64,000 bases of DNA from Roseiarcus sp963832305 (GTDB lineage Bacteria; Pseudomonadota; Alphaproteobacteria; Rhizobiales; Beijerinckiaceae). The position numbers were made by a program, and so were the translations under genes. The stretch is from the NCBI GenBank assembly GCA_963832305.1, contig CAWHTU010000023.1, positions 32,144-96,143 of the forward strand, written 5' to 3'. Shown here one piece after another: positions 1 through 7,957 of this stretch (its first letter is position 1; the number at the start of each line of letters is the position of its first letter). Below the pieces are notes generated by a model. That model was given only the letters and a program-made list of their open reading frames with translations. It had not been told where the DNA came from and made no database searches.

Positions 1-598
1 CTTCGCCAGAGCTTGCGCCAAGCCGGCCAGCTTGGCTGGCTCGCCGGAGCCCCGTTTCTGGTGGCGCCGGTCGAACCAGTTCCAGCAGCCTGACGCGTTG
101 GCGCGCCGCGGCTGGTGCGGATAGGCGACGATGAGGCCGAACTCGTCGGCGAGCGCGTTCATCCGGGTGCCGAGCGCGAAATCTTCCGGGTCTTGCGTGC
201 AGCCGTGAAGCATGAGCACGAGCGCGAGCTCCCGCCGCTCGTAATCCTCCGGAACATAGAGGCGGTAGCCGAGCGAGCCCGCAGGGTCGACATAGGTGCG
301 CCGCAAGAATCCCGGGTGGGAACTCATTGGGCGGCTCCGCTCCAGGGGTAACGGGAGCGGCTGGTGGAAACGATGGCCCGGTGCGCAGGGCCCGCAGTGT
401 TTCACCCAACGAACGGCGGGCCAGAGGGGCAGCGATCCTGGCCGCCGGACGCGGCGGCCGTTCCTCCGGGACGCCCCTGTCGCCCCGCGTCTTACCTTCG
501 GACAGCGCCTTGCGGATAACGGCGGTCGCCCTGGCAAGGTCGGATTGGCGCACGAGGTCCAGGGCTTCGCTCATGGCGTCAAGAACGCGCTGTTTCAT
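1..598 (-). pseudogene. PHB-depolymerase-family esterase, 5' part, apparent +1 frameshift, truncated by window edge
   Basis: Secreted or cytoplasmic serine esterase of the poly(3-hydroxybutyrate) depolymerase family (alpha/beta hydrolase). The downstream frame (327 to 1) reads as the family core: RRTYVDPAGS, then YRLYVPEDY, LMLHGCTQDPEDFALGTRM, VAYPHQ and GCWNWF. The upstream frame from ATG 598 (MKQRVLDAMSEALDLV, then a Pro/Ala-rich stretch) looks like the helical N-terminal extension of this family. The two frames differ by one base, and dropping one base around 305-325 (CCCGGGA region) joins PPG to FLRRTY. The lipase box and the rest lie outside the window. It follows the ribbon-helix-helix gene by 22 bases and probably shares its transcript. 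Alternatively translation starts at ATG 327 and the upstream similarity is accidental. Confidence 0.72.
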
Positions 599-620
599 CA
601 CTTGTTCCCATTGGTGTTTT

Positions 621-1016
621 TCAGCGCAGGCGGTCGGCGAGCGCTGACTTGACGTCGGCAGGCGCGTGCAGGGCGCCCAGCACGGTGATCGACTCGATTG
701 TGGCCCGCGCCAGATCGGGTGTGACGTCGTCGCCGATCACGGCGAGGCCAAGGACGCGAATGCTGAGCGGCTTCCCCGCGGCCTGAACGGCCTCGAGGTC
801 CCGGCGGGTGAAGGTCCTCAAGCCCAGTTCGAGCGTGAGCCGGGAGGCGGCTTCCTTCGCCGTATCCGCATGTCGGGCCAGTTGATTGCGGATCGCGGTG
901 CGAATGAAATCGGAGCGGTTGGAATAAAAGCCGTCGCGAACAAGGAGATCGATCGACCCGAGGTCAACGAAGCCTAGGTTGAGCGTGAGTTTCTCGCTGT
1001 CGGGCGGTTTCGCCAA
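621..1016 (-). CDS. Ribbon-helix-helix (CopG/ParD-like) transcriptional regulator
   Basis: A 131-residue protein with an N-terminal ribbon-helix-helix fold. It has a beta strand (KLTLNLGFVDLG), then a helix with LVRDGFYSNRSDFIRTAIRNQL, which is the CopG-type pattern of hydrophobic strand, G-Y-SRSEFIR-like turn and AIR helix. The roughly 80-residue C-terminus is unassigned and may be a ligand or oligomerisation domain. RHH proteins bind DNA as dimers through the beta strands and often repress their own operon. Here GGATGG-type repeats lie just upstream (1036-1073). The esterase gene follows 22 bases downstream, so it is probably the local target. It is too long for a simple ParD antitoxin and no toxin gene is adjacent. 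Confidence 0.75.
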   Translation of the reverse strand: MAKPPDSEKLTLNLGFVDLGSIDLLVRDGFYSNRSDFIRTAIRNQLARHADTAKEAASRLTLELGLRTFTRRDLEAVQAAGKPLSIRVLGLAVIGDDVTPDLARATIESITVLGALHAPADVKSALADRLR

Positions 1017-1035
1017 TTCGGACTATCCTCGCTGA

Positions 1036-1073
1036 CCATCCGTATGGATGGCTAATAGTGATTAAATGGATGG
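1036..1073. promoter_or_regulatory. Putative operator: three GGATGG/CCATCC elements
   Basis: CCATCC-GTAT-GGATGG (1036-1051) is a perfect inverted repeat, and a third copy in the same ATGGATGG context lies at 1066-1073, exactly 22 bp (two helical turns) from the second. The position 20 to 57 bases upstream of the RHH gene start fits autorepression by an RHH dimer pair. The sites could also affect the divergent TIR gene. Function is inferred from symmetry and position only. Confidence 0.5.
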
Positions 1074-1253
1074 TCTGGGGATGGCTGTCAAGGCGCGGAG
1101 CTGCAAATCAAGGCCCACCGCAGCGAAATCCAAATCCGGCGCAACGAACGCCCGGCCGTCCGGCAAGAAAATGTCGATTCCTCAGGACGAAATTTTCATC
1201 AGCGATATAATTCGACCGCCGAAAGCAACGGCCGCCGGCAACGGGAGCGGGAA

Positions 1254-3176
1254 CTGCAGGCTAGCACGGAGTCCGTCGAACCCCAGGGCAAACCGGACGG
1301 CGCCCACGGGCTTTCAGGCGTAGCGGATGGCGCGGCGGAAGCGCCCGCTGACAGCGCCCGCCGCATCTATCTCTATGACGGCTTCATCTCCTATCCGCAT
1401 TCTGAACGGGATCTGAAGATCACCCGCATCCTGCAACATTCGCTCCACGGCTTCGCAAAGCCCTGGTATCAGATGCGCGCGGTTCGACTCTACCGAGACG
1501 AAACCAATCTCGGCGCTCGGCCTGATCTGTGGGGAACTATCGAGGCTGCCCTCGATCAATCGCGCTTTCTCCTTCTCATCGCCTCGCCCGACGCGGCGAA
1601 GTCCTTCTGGGTCAACAGGGAAGTTGCGCACTGGCTTGAGACCAAGGGCCAGTCGTCAATCCTGATCGTGCTCACCCATGGGCGCCTCGTCTGGGACAAG
1701 GAAACGGGCCGTCTCGACCGCGACGCGACGAACTCGTTGCCGCCGTCGGCGCTTGCCGGACTGTCCGCCGAGCCTTTGTGGGTGGATCTGACCTGGTTCG
1801 CGGGTGACAAGAGTGACGAGCAAGCTCAGCTTCTCCCGTTCCGCGACGCTGTAGCCTCGATCTCGGCGACTCTTCGTGGAGTCGACAAGGACGCGATCAC
1901 CGGCGAAGACGTTCGCCAACGCAAGCGGACCATGCGCCTGGCGGGAATGGTCATCGCGGGCCTCGCCTTGCTGACCGCCGCCTCACTCGCCGGCGGCGCC
2001 ATCGCCATTCGCGAAGCCGAGCAGGCCCGCCGAGAGCAGGCGCGCGCGACGACCTGGGCCGAGCGGCGGCTGTTTACGACCAGCTTGGTCTTGTCACAGA
2101 AAGTCGAAGAAACCCGCGACTTCAACTCGGTCACGCTCGATGACGGCGAAGGCCTGATATTCGGCATGTATCTGGGATGGTCCCAGTCGTCGGGGCGCCT
2201 GGAAGTTCTGATGAAAGCCATGCGTGACAAGGACCCGTCGCATTTCGACGAGATTTTTTCCGACGGCGACGCGCAAAAATCGGTCGGGTTGATCAACTTT
2301 CTGCAGCGGCCCAACGGCGGCTTCGTGCGATCCTACGGCAGCAGCGATCCGAAATACGATTTGTCGACCGATGCATGGCAAGCCAGGTTTCGCGCCGGAG
2401 GAGACTTCGTTCCATTTCAGCAAGTGCAGATCGACCATGCGTTGGCGGATTTCGAAGTGGATCGCCGGATGGTCGAGATTGAAATGCCAATGATCCGCAC
2501 TGAGCGAGGCGTGGCCTTCATGGTCGACGTCATGGTTCAGGAGGGCGTCCGCGCCGCCCGCAACATGTACACGAAGGCCGCCGCAGAGCACGCCGACGAG
2601 GCGGCCATAATGGATGAGGTTGCGAAACTGTCGGTTCTTCGGTTCAACAAATTCCCGAGCTTCCAGAAGCCCGTGCAGCGGCGAAGAGACCTGTTCCGAA
2701 CCACCCCGCTTCTGCTCGACGAATCGCTCGACAGCGCCAGCGAGCCGCCTCCCGCCTTCATCAAGGACGTGATGACATGGGCCGATCGCCTCGCGGGAGC
2801 GTGGGTTGAAAGAGCTGCCGTGGCCCTGCGTTTGGCCCCCCGCCCCGGCGCCCCCCCAACGACGCAAACCGCGCCAGTTAACCAGCAACAACTGAATCCT
2901 GAGCCTGTCGGACCAAAAGCGTGGTCGCGAGAAGACGCGATCCAGGAGATACGACGTACGCTCGAGGCAAGCCTGGCGAAGCCAGAGGCGGAACTGACCC
3001 GATCGGCGGACATTGCGAAAGACCTCGGAGCAACGACCTCCGATCTGATCGAGATTACCGGATTCCTCGAGGAATCTTTCGACGTCTCCCTACCGAAGGA
3101 CTTTCTGGTCGAGAACCCGACGATCGACCGCATCGCGGCCAGCGTATGTGACTTGATGAAGACGCGATGCCATTGA
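1254..3176 (+). CDS. Membrane-anchored TIR-domain protein with lysozyme/chitosanase-like region and ACP-like C-terminus
   Basis: Predicted 640 residues if started at CTG 1254. Residues about 48-200 are a TIR domain of the TIR-WD40 type: YDGFISYPHS, FAKPWYQMRAVRLYRDETNL, ASPDAAKSFWVNREV and EPLWVDL. The putative catalytic Glu of TIR NADases is E123 (NREV). TGEDVRQRKR precedes one TM helix (about 227-252), which suggests the TIR domain is cytoplasmic. Residues about 285-470 resemble a GH46 chitosanase/lysozyme-like fold (DDGEGLIFG with E299, and TERGVAFMVDVMVQEG). A Pro-rich linker leads to an acyl-carrier-like domain (about 556-640, DLGATTSDLIEI) whose phosphopantetheine Ser is Thr595. The frame is open from 1062 but has no ATG, GTG or TTG before 1473, which would delete the first TIR strand. 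CTG 1254 has a GGGAG six bases upstream. CHASE2 and FecR-like genes follow. Confidence 0.8.
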   Translation: MQASTESVEPQGKPDGAHGLSGVADGAAEAPADSARRIYLYDGFISYPHSERDLKITRILQHSLHGFAKPWYQMRAVRLYRDETNLGARPDLWGTIEAALDQSRFLLLIASPDAAKSFWVNREVAHWLETKGQSSILIVLTHGRLVWDKETGRLDRDATNSLPPSALAGLSAEPLWVDLTWFAGDKSDEQAQLLPFRDAVASISATLRGVDKDAITGEDVRQRKRTMRLAGMVIAGLALLTAASLAGGAIAIREAEQARREQARATTWAERRLFTTSLVLSQKVEETRDFNSVTLDDGEGLIFGMYLGWSQSSGRLEVLMKAMRDKDPSHFDEIFSDGDAQKSVGLINFLQRPNGGFVRSYGSSDPKYDLSTDAWQARFRAGGDFVPFQQVQIDHALADFEVDRRMVEIEMPMIRTERGVAFMVDVMVQEGVRAARNMYTKAAAEHADEAAIMDEVAKLSVLRFNKFPSFQKPVQRRRDLFRTTPLLLDESLDSASEPPPAFIKDVMTWADRLAGAWVERAAVALRLAPRPGAPPTTQTAPVNQQQLNPEPVGPKAWSREDAIQEIRRTLEASLAKPEAELTRSADIAKDLGATTSDLIEITGFLEESFDVSLPKDFLVENPTIDRIAASVCDLMKTRCH

Positions 3177-3348
3177 AATGCGCCCCGCCTCGATAAAGCC
3201 GCGACGGGCGCGCGCCCGCGAACCGCAAGCTCGTCGGAGGTTAATCTCTTCGAGCCCGTAGCGCTGCCAATGGCGGAATCATAGAATAGTTGCGCGGCCT
3301 CCGGTCGCTGCCTTGTTCAAGCGGCATTGGAGCTTTCGGGAAAGTAGC
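3177..3348. other. Intergenic gap inside the TIR/CHASE2 module
   Basis: This 172-base gap holds a GC-rich palindrome around CGGGCGCGCGCCCG (near 3205-3222), which could form a hairpin without a T tract. A somewhat AT-richer stretch near 3275-3295 (GAATCATAGAATAG) could carry a -10 element. The CHASE2/FecR pair may therefore have its own promoter. No coding potential is seen. Confidence 0.35.
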
Positions 3349-4839
3349 ATGCCGGTAAAGGCGCTGGAGTGGTGCAGGGCGCACTATCCGAACTCCTTCG
3401 AGCTGGCGCTCTCGGTTGTGTTCGGCATCCTGATCGAAATCGTCATTCTCCGCTTCCAGCCGCCGCTTCTCATGGTTCGGAGGGTAGGGGACGACACGGC
3501 CGATCAGATGATCCGGCTCCTGGAACGAACCACCTACAGCATCCCGAAATCGCCGGCGTTCGTCTTTATCGACATTGACGATGCGACTTGGAAGGCTTGG
3601 GGCTCGCATTTGGTGACGCCGCGGGCTTATCTCGCGACTCTTCTCGAGCGCGTCGCGCGGTCCAGGCCGCTCGCGGTCGCCCTCGACGTCGACCTCGCCT
3701 ATTCCGACGGAACCGACGGGAAAGCGCTCAAAACATTCCTCGAAGGCTACAAATCGGACTGGCCTCCGCTTCTGCTCGTCCGCTCGCTTGCCGACGATCC
3801 TGACGGGGGGTTACCGCAACCGAGAATCACGGAATACGATGACGCGATCGCATCAAGAACGGTCAATGGCGGCCTGGTCCCGGCAAAGGACAACGTGATA
3901 TTTACCTCCCCGTTATTCGAGCGCGACAGCGACGGCAAAGTACGACGCTGGAAGCTTTTTGCCGAGGCATGCAACGGATCCGCGCCAATCGTCGCGCCTT
4001 CGATGCATCTCGCCGCAGCGATGATCTCGCGGCAAGCGATTTATGGAGCGCCTCCGGGGGATATGGACCCGCCGCTCAAGCGGATGACCAGAAGCCTCGC
4101 CGCCTTCACACCCGCCAATTGTGAGCGCGCCAACGGCGGCCGGGAGGGGACGCTTGACTCCTTGCCGCTCGATCGCCCGATCAGGATCGAAGGTGACGAC
4201 GTGAGCAAGCGCGTGATCTATCGCGTCGCGTGGAAGCCCGGCGAGGTCGGACTGGGTCCGATCGTGGAGTTGCCCGACGCCGCCGGCGGCGGAGAGACGC
4301 AGCTCGTCGCGGTGCGCCCGGCGCGCCTTGTGGCTTCCGGCGACCCAAAGGCGCCGCTGCCCGGCCTCGAAGGCAGGATCGTCGTGATCGGCGGAAGCTT
4401 CGAGAGCGGCGGGGATCGCTACAACACGCCGCTTGGCGTCATGCCGGGCTCGCTGATGATTATCAATGCCATCGAGGCGCTCACGCAGAACGGGACGCCG
4501 CGGGAATTCCCCATCCCCTTCCGCGTCGTGATCAGCCTTCTTGTGATCCTCGTCGCCTCGCTTCTCACCCTGGTTCTGCGCCCGATCGTTGCTGCGGCCG
4601 CCTTCAGCATATTCCTTCTCATGTTGATGTTTGCTTTTCTCAACAGCTTCCAGGCCGGCGCGGTGCTGGATCTTGCGGTTCCAGCGGTGGGCGCTTTCGT
4701 GCATGATCTCTGGAAGTCGACGGTTACGATGGCGCGGGACATACGACGGCTAAGGTGGCGATGGCTCCTAAAACCGCCTTCGAATGAGGGAGGGATGCGT
4801 CGACCTCAGGAGGATGCGAAGGAGGGTGCAGACCGATGA
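3349..4839 (+). CDS. CHASE2-domain membrane protein without output domain
   Basis: A 496-residue protein with one N-terminal TM helix (SFELALSVVFGILIEIVILRF, about 16-36), a large extracytoplasmic CHASE2 domain and a C-terminal hydrophobic block of two to three TM helices (about 390-455). CHASE2 signatures are FVFIDIDDATW, AVALDVDLAYSDGTDG, SDGKVRRWKLF and GRIVVIGGSFESGGDRYNTP followed by PGSLMIINAIEAL. CHASE2 proteins normally end in a cyclase, kinase or GGDEF output domain. This one stops after a short basic cytoplasmic tail, so its signal must pass to a partner, plausibly the TIR protein. I chose ATG 3349 with GGGAAAG just upstream over TTG 3313, which has no ribosome site. Its stop overlaps the next start by ATGA, so the two are translationally coupled. 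Confidence 0.85.
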   Translation: MPVKALEWCRAHYPNSFELALSVVFGILIEIVILRFQPPLLMVRRVGDDTADQMIRLLERTTYSIPKSPAFVFIDIDDATWKAWGSHLVTPRAYLATLLERVARSRPLAVALDVDLAYSDGTDGKALKTFLEGYKSDWPPLLLVRSLADDPDGGLPQPRITEYDDAIASRTVNGGLVPAKDNVIFTSPLFERDSDGKVRRWKLFAEACNGSAPIVAPSMHLAAAMISRQAIYGAPPGDMDPPLKRMTRSLAAFTPANCERANGGREGTLDSLPLDRPIRIEGDDVSKRVIYRVAWKPGEVGLGPIVELPDAAGGGETQLVAVRPARLVASGDPKAPLPGLEGRIVVIGGSFESGGDRYNTPLGVMPGSLMIINAIEALTQNGTPREFPIPFRVVISLLVILVASLLTLVLRPIVAAAAFSIFLLMLMFAFLNSFQAGAVLDLAVPAVGAFVHDLWKSTVTMARDIRRLRWRWLLKPPSNEGGMRRPQEDAKEGADR

Positions 4840-5756
4840 AGCGTTGGATTGTGGTCCTCATCGCAGTCGCCCTGCGGTCGTCTGCCCTCGATGCGGCGGA
4901 AGCCCAGCATAAATCCCTGGAGATTGGCTATATCGAGAGCTTCGACCACAGCCCCGATGTCTATGTCCTGAAGACGGGCGACACGCGCCGCGAAGTCGCG
5001 ATTCTCGCCCCGGTCTTCGATGGCGATACGATCGAGGTCAAGCATGACTTCGCCACGCTCACCCTGCGCCTCGTCGGAGAGGCCGGCCCAGTCGTGATTT
5101 CGAAGGCGAACGATGTCGCGACGATCACCGGGCAGGTTCCACAGAAGGATTTCCTGTCGGGGGTGTTCGCCTGGACGACCTCGGTTGTGCAGCTCTTCGA
5201 CCGGGAACAGCGCGAGCAAGTCTCAGCCTCGATCCGGGACATTGAGAGCCAGGTTGGGGACCAGCTTTCCGCCCCCGTGTTCGCGCGGCCCCAGGCTGTC
5301 CTCGCGGGGAAGCGGAAGCTCACGATCGGCTGGGTTTCGCCGGGGATCGTGGAGATCCGGATCCTCGACGGAGACGGGCGGCCGGTTGCGAGCGGACGCG
5401 GGTCTGGAACGCTGTGGGCGACTCCCGAAATCGACTGGAAGCCGGGCGAGTACTCGGTTGAGCTGGCGGCTTCTGGCGGGGCCATGCGCCAGAGCCTGCA
5501 TGTCCTTCCGCCCGACAAGGGCCCGAACCTTCCACCCGAGCTAGGCGATCCGACAACTCCCGAGCCCCTCCGCGCGGTTGCGACGGGCGCGTGGTACGCG
5601 GCGGCGGATCCGGCTTATCTGCTCGAGGCGCTGCAGCACGTAGCGCCGGATGCCGGTTCGTCACGGCCTGCCCGGCTGCTCACGCGCGCTTTCATCGAGG
5701 GCAAGCGCCCCTTGCCTCAGCCCTCGGGTGGCCGGGGCGAGGGAGGAAGACCGTAG
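4836..5756 (+). CDS. Periplasmic FecR-like protein
   Basis: A 306-residue protein with a signal peptide (KRWIVVLIAVALRSSALDAAEA, cleavage near residue 22). Residues about 28-95 resemble a FecR-type beta domain: GYIESFDHSPDVYVLKTGD, then APVFDGDTIEV and ATLTLRLVG. A second beta-rich part (about 150-230, KLTIGWVSPGIVEIRILDGDGRPVAS) looks Ig-like, and the Pro/Gly-rich C-terminus is low complexity. FecR domains are periplasmic sensory or protein-binding modules, and FecR-like genes are known to sit beside CHASE2 genes. Strong Shine-Dalgarno AAGGAGGG precedes the start, which overlaps the CHASE2 stop (ATGA). It probably binds the periplasmic CHASE2 domain (inference). Confidence 0.7.
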   Translation: MKRWIVVLIAVALRSSALDAAEAQHKSLEIGYIESFDHSPDVYVLKTGDTRREVAILAPVFDGDTIEVKHDFATLTLRLVGEAGPVVISKANDVATITGQVPQKDFLSGVFAWTTSVVQLFDREQREQVSASIRDIESQVGDQLSAPVFARPQAVLAGKRKLTIGWVSPGIVEIRILDGDGRPVASGRGSGTLWATPEIDWKPGEYSVELAASGGAMRQSLHVLPPDKGPNLPPELGDPTTPEPLRAVATGAWYAAADPAYLLEALQHVAPDAGSSRPARLLTRAFIEGKRPLPQPSGGRGEGGRP

Positions 5757-5959
5757 CGCTCCCCGGAGTGGAGATGGCGCGTGGGCGCCCGCATCGACTC
5801 GCTGATAGGCCGATTCCTTGGGGGAGAGGATACGCCAGACCGAGCGACTTCCTCACGGCTCGCGAGCTGACGCACGGTCCCTCTCACCCAGCGTAAGGAT
5901 TTATAGCCACTCGAGCAGCGTCGCCATCGGGCACGCTCGGGTGGGGAAGGATTCCAGGG

Positions 5960-6625
5960 TCATGCTGCGTCGTGGTTGTGACCGGACTCGGCTGATCGCG
6001 GACGCCGGTAGTGATGCAGGAACATCCGGATTGTCTCGTCGACAATCTCTTCGGTGGATACACGCGGGCTTTCGCGACCCAGCATCCACGGCCATAGTGA
6101 GAACTCGTTGAGGATACCCATGAACTGGTGAGCCGCCAATGTCGGATTGCGGCAGTTCAGGACGCCCATGGCAGTCAGGTGGGCGAAATAGCGCGCAAGG
6201 CGCTCGGCTTGAGGGTCCATGACGGCGGCCAACTCCTCGGCGATCCACGGAAACTGGCGGGAGTCGGCAACCACCATGCGAAGGAACCCGAGGTATTCCG
6301 GGCGGCCGTGCAGCTCCAGAATCATGCGCGCGACCAGGCGCAGCACCTCCTCGACATCGCCTTGGGTTTCAACGCCGGGCGGAAATGCCTCTTCGAACTG
6401 TCCCGAGACCATTAGGAGCATTTCCCGGAAGATCTCCTCCTTGCTGGTGAACTGGTTGTAGAGCGTCCGCCTGGCCAGGCCGGCAGCCTCGGCGAGTTCG
6501 TCCATGCTCACCGACCCGAAGCCGCGTTCCAGGAACAGGCGCGAGGCGGCCTCGACGATCGCTTCGCGCGACGCGCCGCGCGGAACCTTCGGGACCACCC
6601 CATTCGTATTTTTTCGAAGCTCCAT
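5960..6625 (-). CDS. TetR/AcrR-family transcriptional repressor
   Basis: A 221-residue protein. Residues about 20-65 are the TetR helix-turn-helix: ASREAIVEAASRLFLERG, then VSMDELAEAAGLARRTLYNQF. The C-terminal half (LRLVARMILELHGRPEYLGFLRMVVADS) resembles the AefR-like TetR C-terminal domain, which binds the inducer. It is divergent from the RND efflux pair, and the 261-base gap holds two inverted repeats of the same form. That layout is typical of a local repressor of efflux genes and of itself. The ligand cannot be read from the sequence. Confidence 0.9.
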   Translation of the reverse strand: MELRKNTNGVVPKVPRGASREAIVEAASRLFLERGFGSVSMDELAEAAGLARRTLYNQFTSKEEIFREMLLMVSGQFEEAFPPGVETQGDVEEVLRLVARMILELHGRPEYLGFLRMVVADSRQFPWIAEELAAVMDPQAERLARYFAHLTAMGVLNCRNPTLAAHQFMGILNEFSLWPWMLGRESPRVSTEEIVDETIRMFLHHYRRPRSAESGHNHDAA

Positions 6626-6640
6626 GATTAAGGCCCTTCT

Positions 6641-6656
6641 TGCACTACAAAGTGCA
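6641..6656. promoter_or_regulatory. Putative TetR operator 1 (perfect inverted repeat)
   Basis: TGCACT-ACAA-AGTGCA is a perfect 6-4-6 inverted repeat 16 bases upstream of the tetR start codon (minus strand). It has the size and place expected for a TetR dimer site controlling tetR itself. A degenerate copy lies at 6756-6771. Confidence 0.65.
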
Positions 6657-6755
6657 ATTTAATTCACGCAGCTATGTAATGCAAGCCCCGTGGGCGCGGC
6701 GGAATCCAGGGGAAGCCTACTCGAATTTTTCATGGCGCCATCTCAAAATTAGAAT

Positions 6756-6771
6756 TGCATCTATAAGTGCA
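6756..6771. promoter_or_regulatory. Putative TetR operator 2 (degenerate inverted repeat)
   Basis: TGCATC-TATA-AGTGCA keeps the 6-4-6 spacing of operator 1 with two mismatches in the left arm. It lies about 115 bases from operator 1 and upstream of the efflux genes, in the AT-richest part of the gap, probably overlapping their promoter. Confidence 0.55.
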
Positions 6772-6886
6772 TATCAATATACTGTACGATGTAATGCAGG
6801 TTCCCACGGCGTGCGGACGCCAGTCCGCGCCGGCCGGGCTCCTGGCAGGCGGAATCTCACTCAGCGTTCTGCGAAAGGCGGCGCCA

Positions 6887-7957
6887 ATGTTTACGTCTCG
6901 AATTGCAGTTGCGGCCCTGATTGCGGCAACCGTCGCCGGCTGCGACAAAGCGTCGCCGCCTGTTTCAGAGGCGCGTCCGGTTCGGACGGTCACCGTCCAG
7001 CATGGCGCGGAAGGCGAGATCGTCTCGCTCACCGGCCAGGTTCGCGCGAAGGACCAAGCCAGCCTAGCTTTTCGCCTCGACGGCCGGATGATCGAGCGGC
7101 CGGTCCATATCGGGGATGTCCTCAAGCCGGGCCAGGTCGTCGCCCGGCTCGACCCCCAAATTCAGGACAATGCGCTGCGCTCGGCCGAGGCCAACCTCGC
7201 GTCGCTCGAAGCGACGCTGACCCAGGCGCGCCTCACCTTCGGACGGCAGCAGCAACTCATCAAGGACGGCTGGACGACACGCGCAAATTTCGACGAGGTC
7301 CAGCAGAAGCTCCTCAGCGCCGAGGCCCAGGTCGACGCCGCTCAGGCTCAGGTTCGAACCGCGCGAGAACAGCAGAGCTACACGGTGTTGTCAGTCGACT
7401 CGCCGGTCGATGTCACCGCGACCGGCGCCGAACCGGGCGAAGTGGTCCACGCCGGGCAGATGATCGTGCAGGTCGCGCGTCAGGCCGGACGCGACGCCGT
7501 CTTCGACGTTCCCGAGCAACTCATCCGAAATAACCCCCCGGACACGCAGGTCGACATCGCCCTCACAAACGACCCACAGGTGAAGGCGACCGGCCGGGTG
7601 TGCGAGGTTTCGCCCCAGGCGGATTCCGGGACCCGGACGTTCCAGGTCAAGGTCGGCATCATAGATCCGCCCGCGGCGATGAAGCTGGGAGACACTGTCG
7701 TCGGCCGCATCCGGCTGACCGCGCCGCCCGGCGTCGAGGTGCCGGCGGGCGCCCTCACCGAGACGAACGGGCGCCCCGCCGTGTGGCTGGTCGATGCGCA
7801 GAATCACACCGTGTCACTGCACAATGTGGAGGTCCTGCGTTACGATCCGGCCACGGTCGTGATCTCCCGGGGCCTGGAAACGGGCGAAATCGTGGTCACC
7901 GCCGGAGTGCAGACGCTGCGCCCCGGACAGAAGGTCCGCCTCCTGGGAGCAGTCTGA
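6887..7957 (+). CDS. RND efflux periplasmic adaptor (HlyD/MFP family) lipoprotein
   Basis: A 356-residue membrane fusion protein linking an inner-membrane RND pump to an outer-membrane channel. The signal peptide FTSRIAVAALIAATVAGC ends in a lipobox (VAGC), so it is probably a lipoprotein. The order is a first beta-barrel/lipoyl half (GQVRAKDQASLAFRLDGRM, VGDV-like HIGDVLKPGQVVARLD), a helical hairpin (LRSAEANLASLEATL), the returning lipoyl half and a C-terminal membrane-proximal domain (LETGEIVVTAGVQTLRPGQ). An upstream ATG at 6767 in the same frame is rejected because the lipoprotein signal fits 6887. Its TGA overlaps the pump ATG. Confidence 0.92.
   Translation: MFTSRIAVAALIAATVAGCDKASPPVSEARPVRTVTVQHGAEGEIVSLTGQVRAKDQASLAFRLDGRMIERPVHIGDVLKPGQVVARLDPQIQDNALRSAEANLASLEATLTQARLTFGRQQQLIKDGWTTRANFDEVQQKLLSAEAQVDAAQAQVRTAREQQSYTVLSVDSPVDVTATGAEPGEVVHAGQMIVQVARQAGRDAVFDVPEQLIRNNPPDTQVDIALTNDPQVKATGRVCEVSPQADSGTRTFQVKVGIIDPPAAMKLGDTVVGRIRLTAPPGVEVPAGALTETNGRPAVWLVDAQNHTVSLHNVEVLRYDPATVVISRGLETGEIVVTAGVQTLRPGQKVRLLGAV

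Noticed and set aside
621..1016. Toxin-antitoxin antitoxin (ParD)
   Set aside because: At 131 residues it is longer than ParD, and the neighbour is an esterase, not a toxin.
1066..1323. 85-codon frame between the RHH operator and the TIR domain
   Set aside because: Lys/Ser/Arg/Pro-rich with no domain, and it overlaps the open TIR frame. A -1 shift would be needed to join it to the TIR domain.
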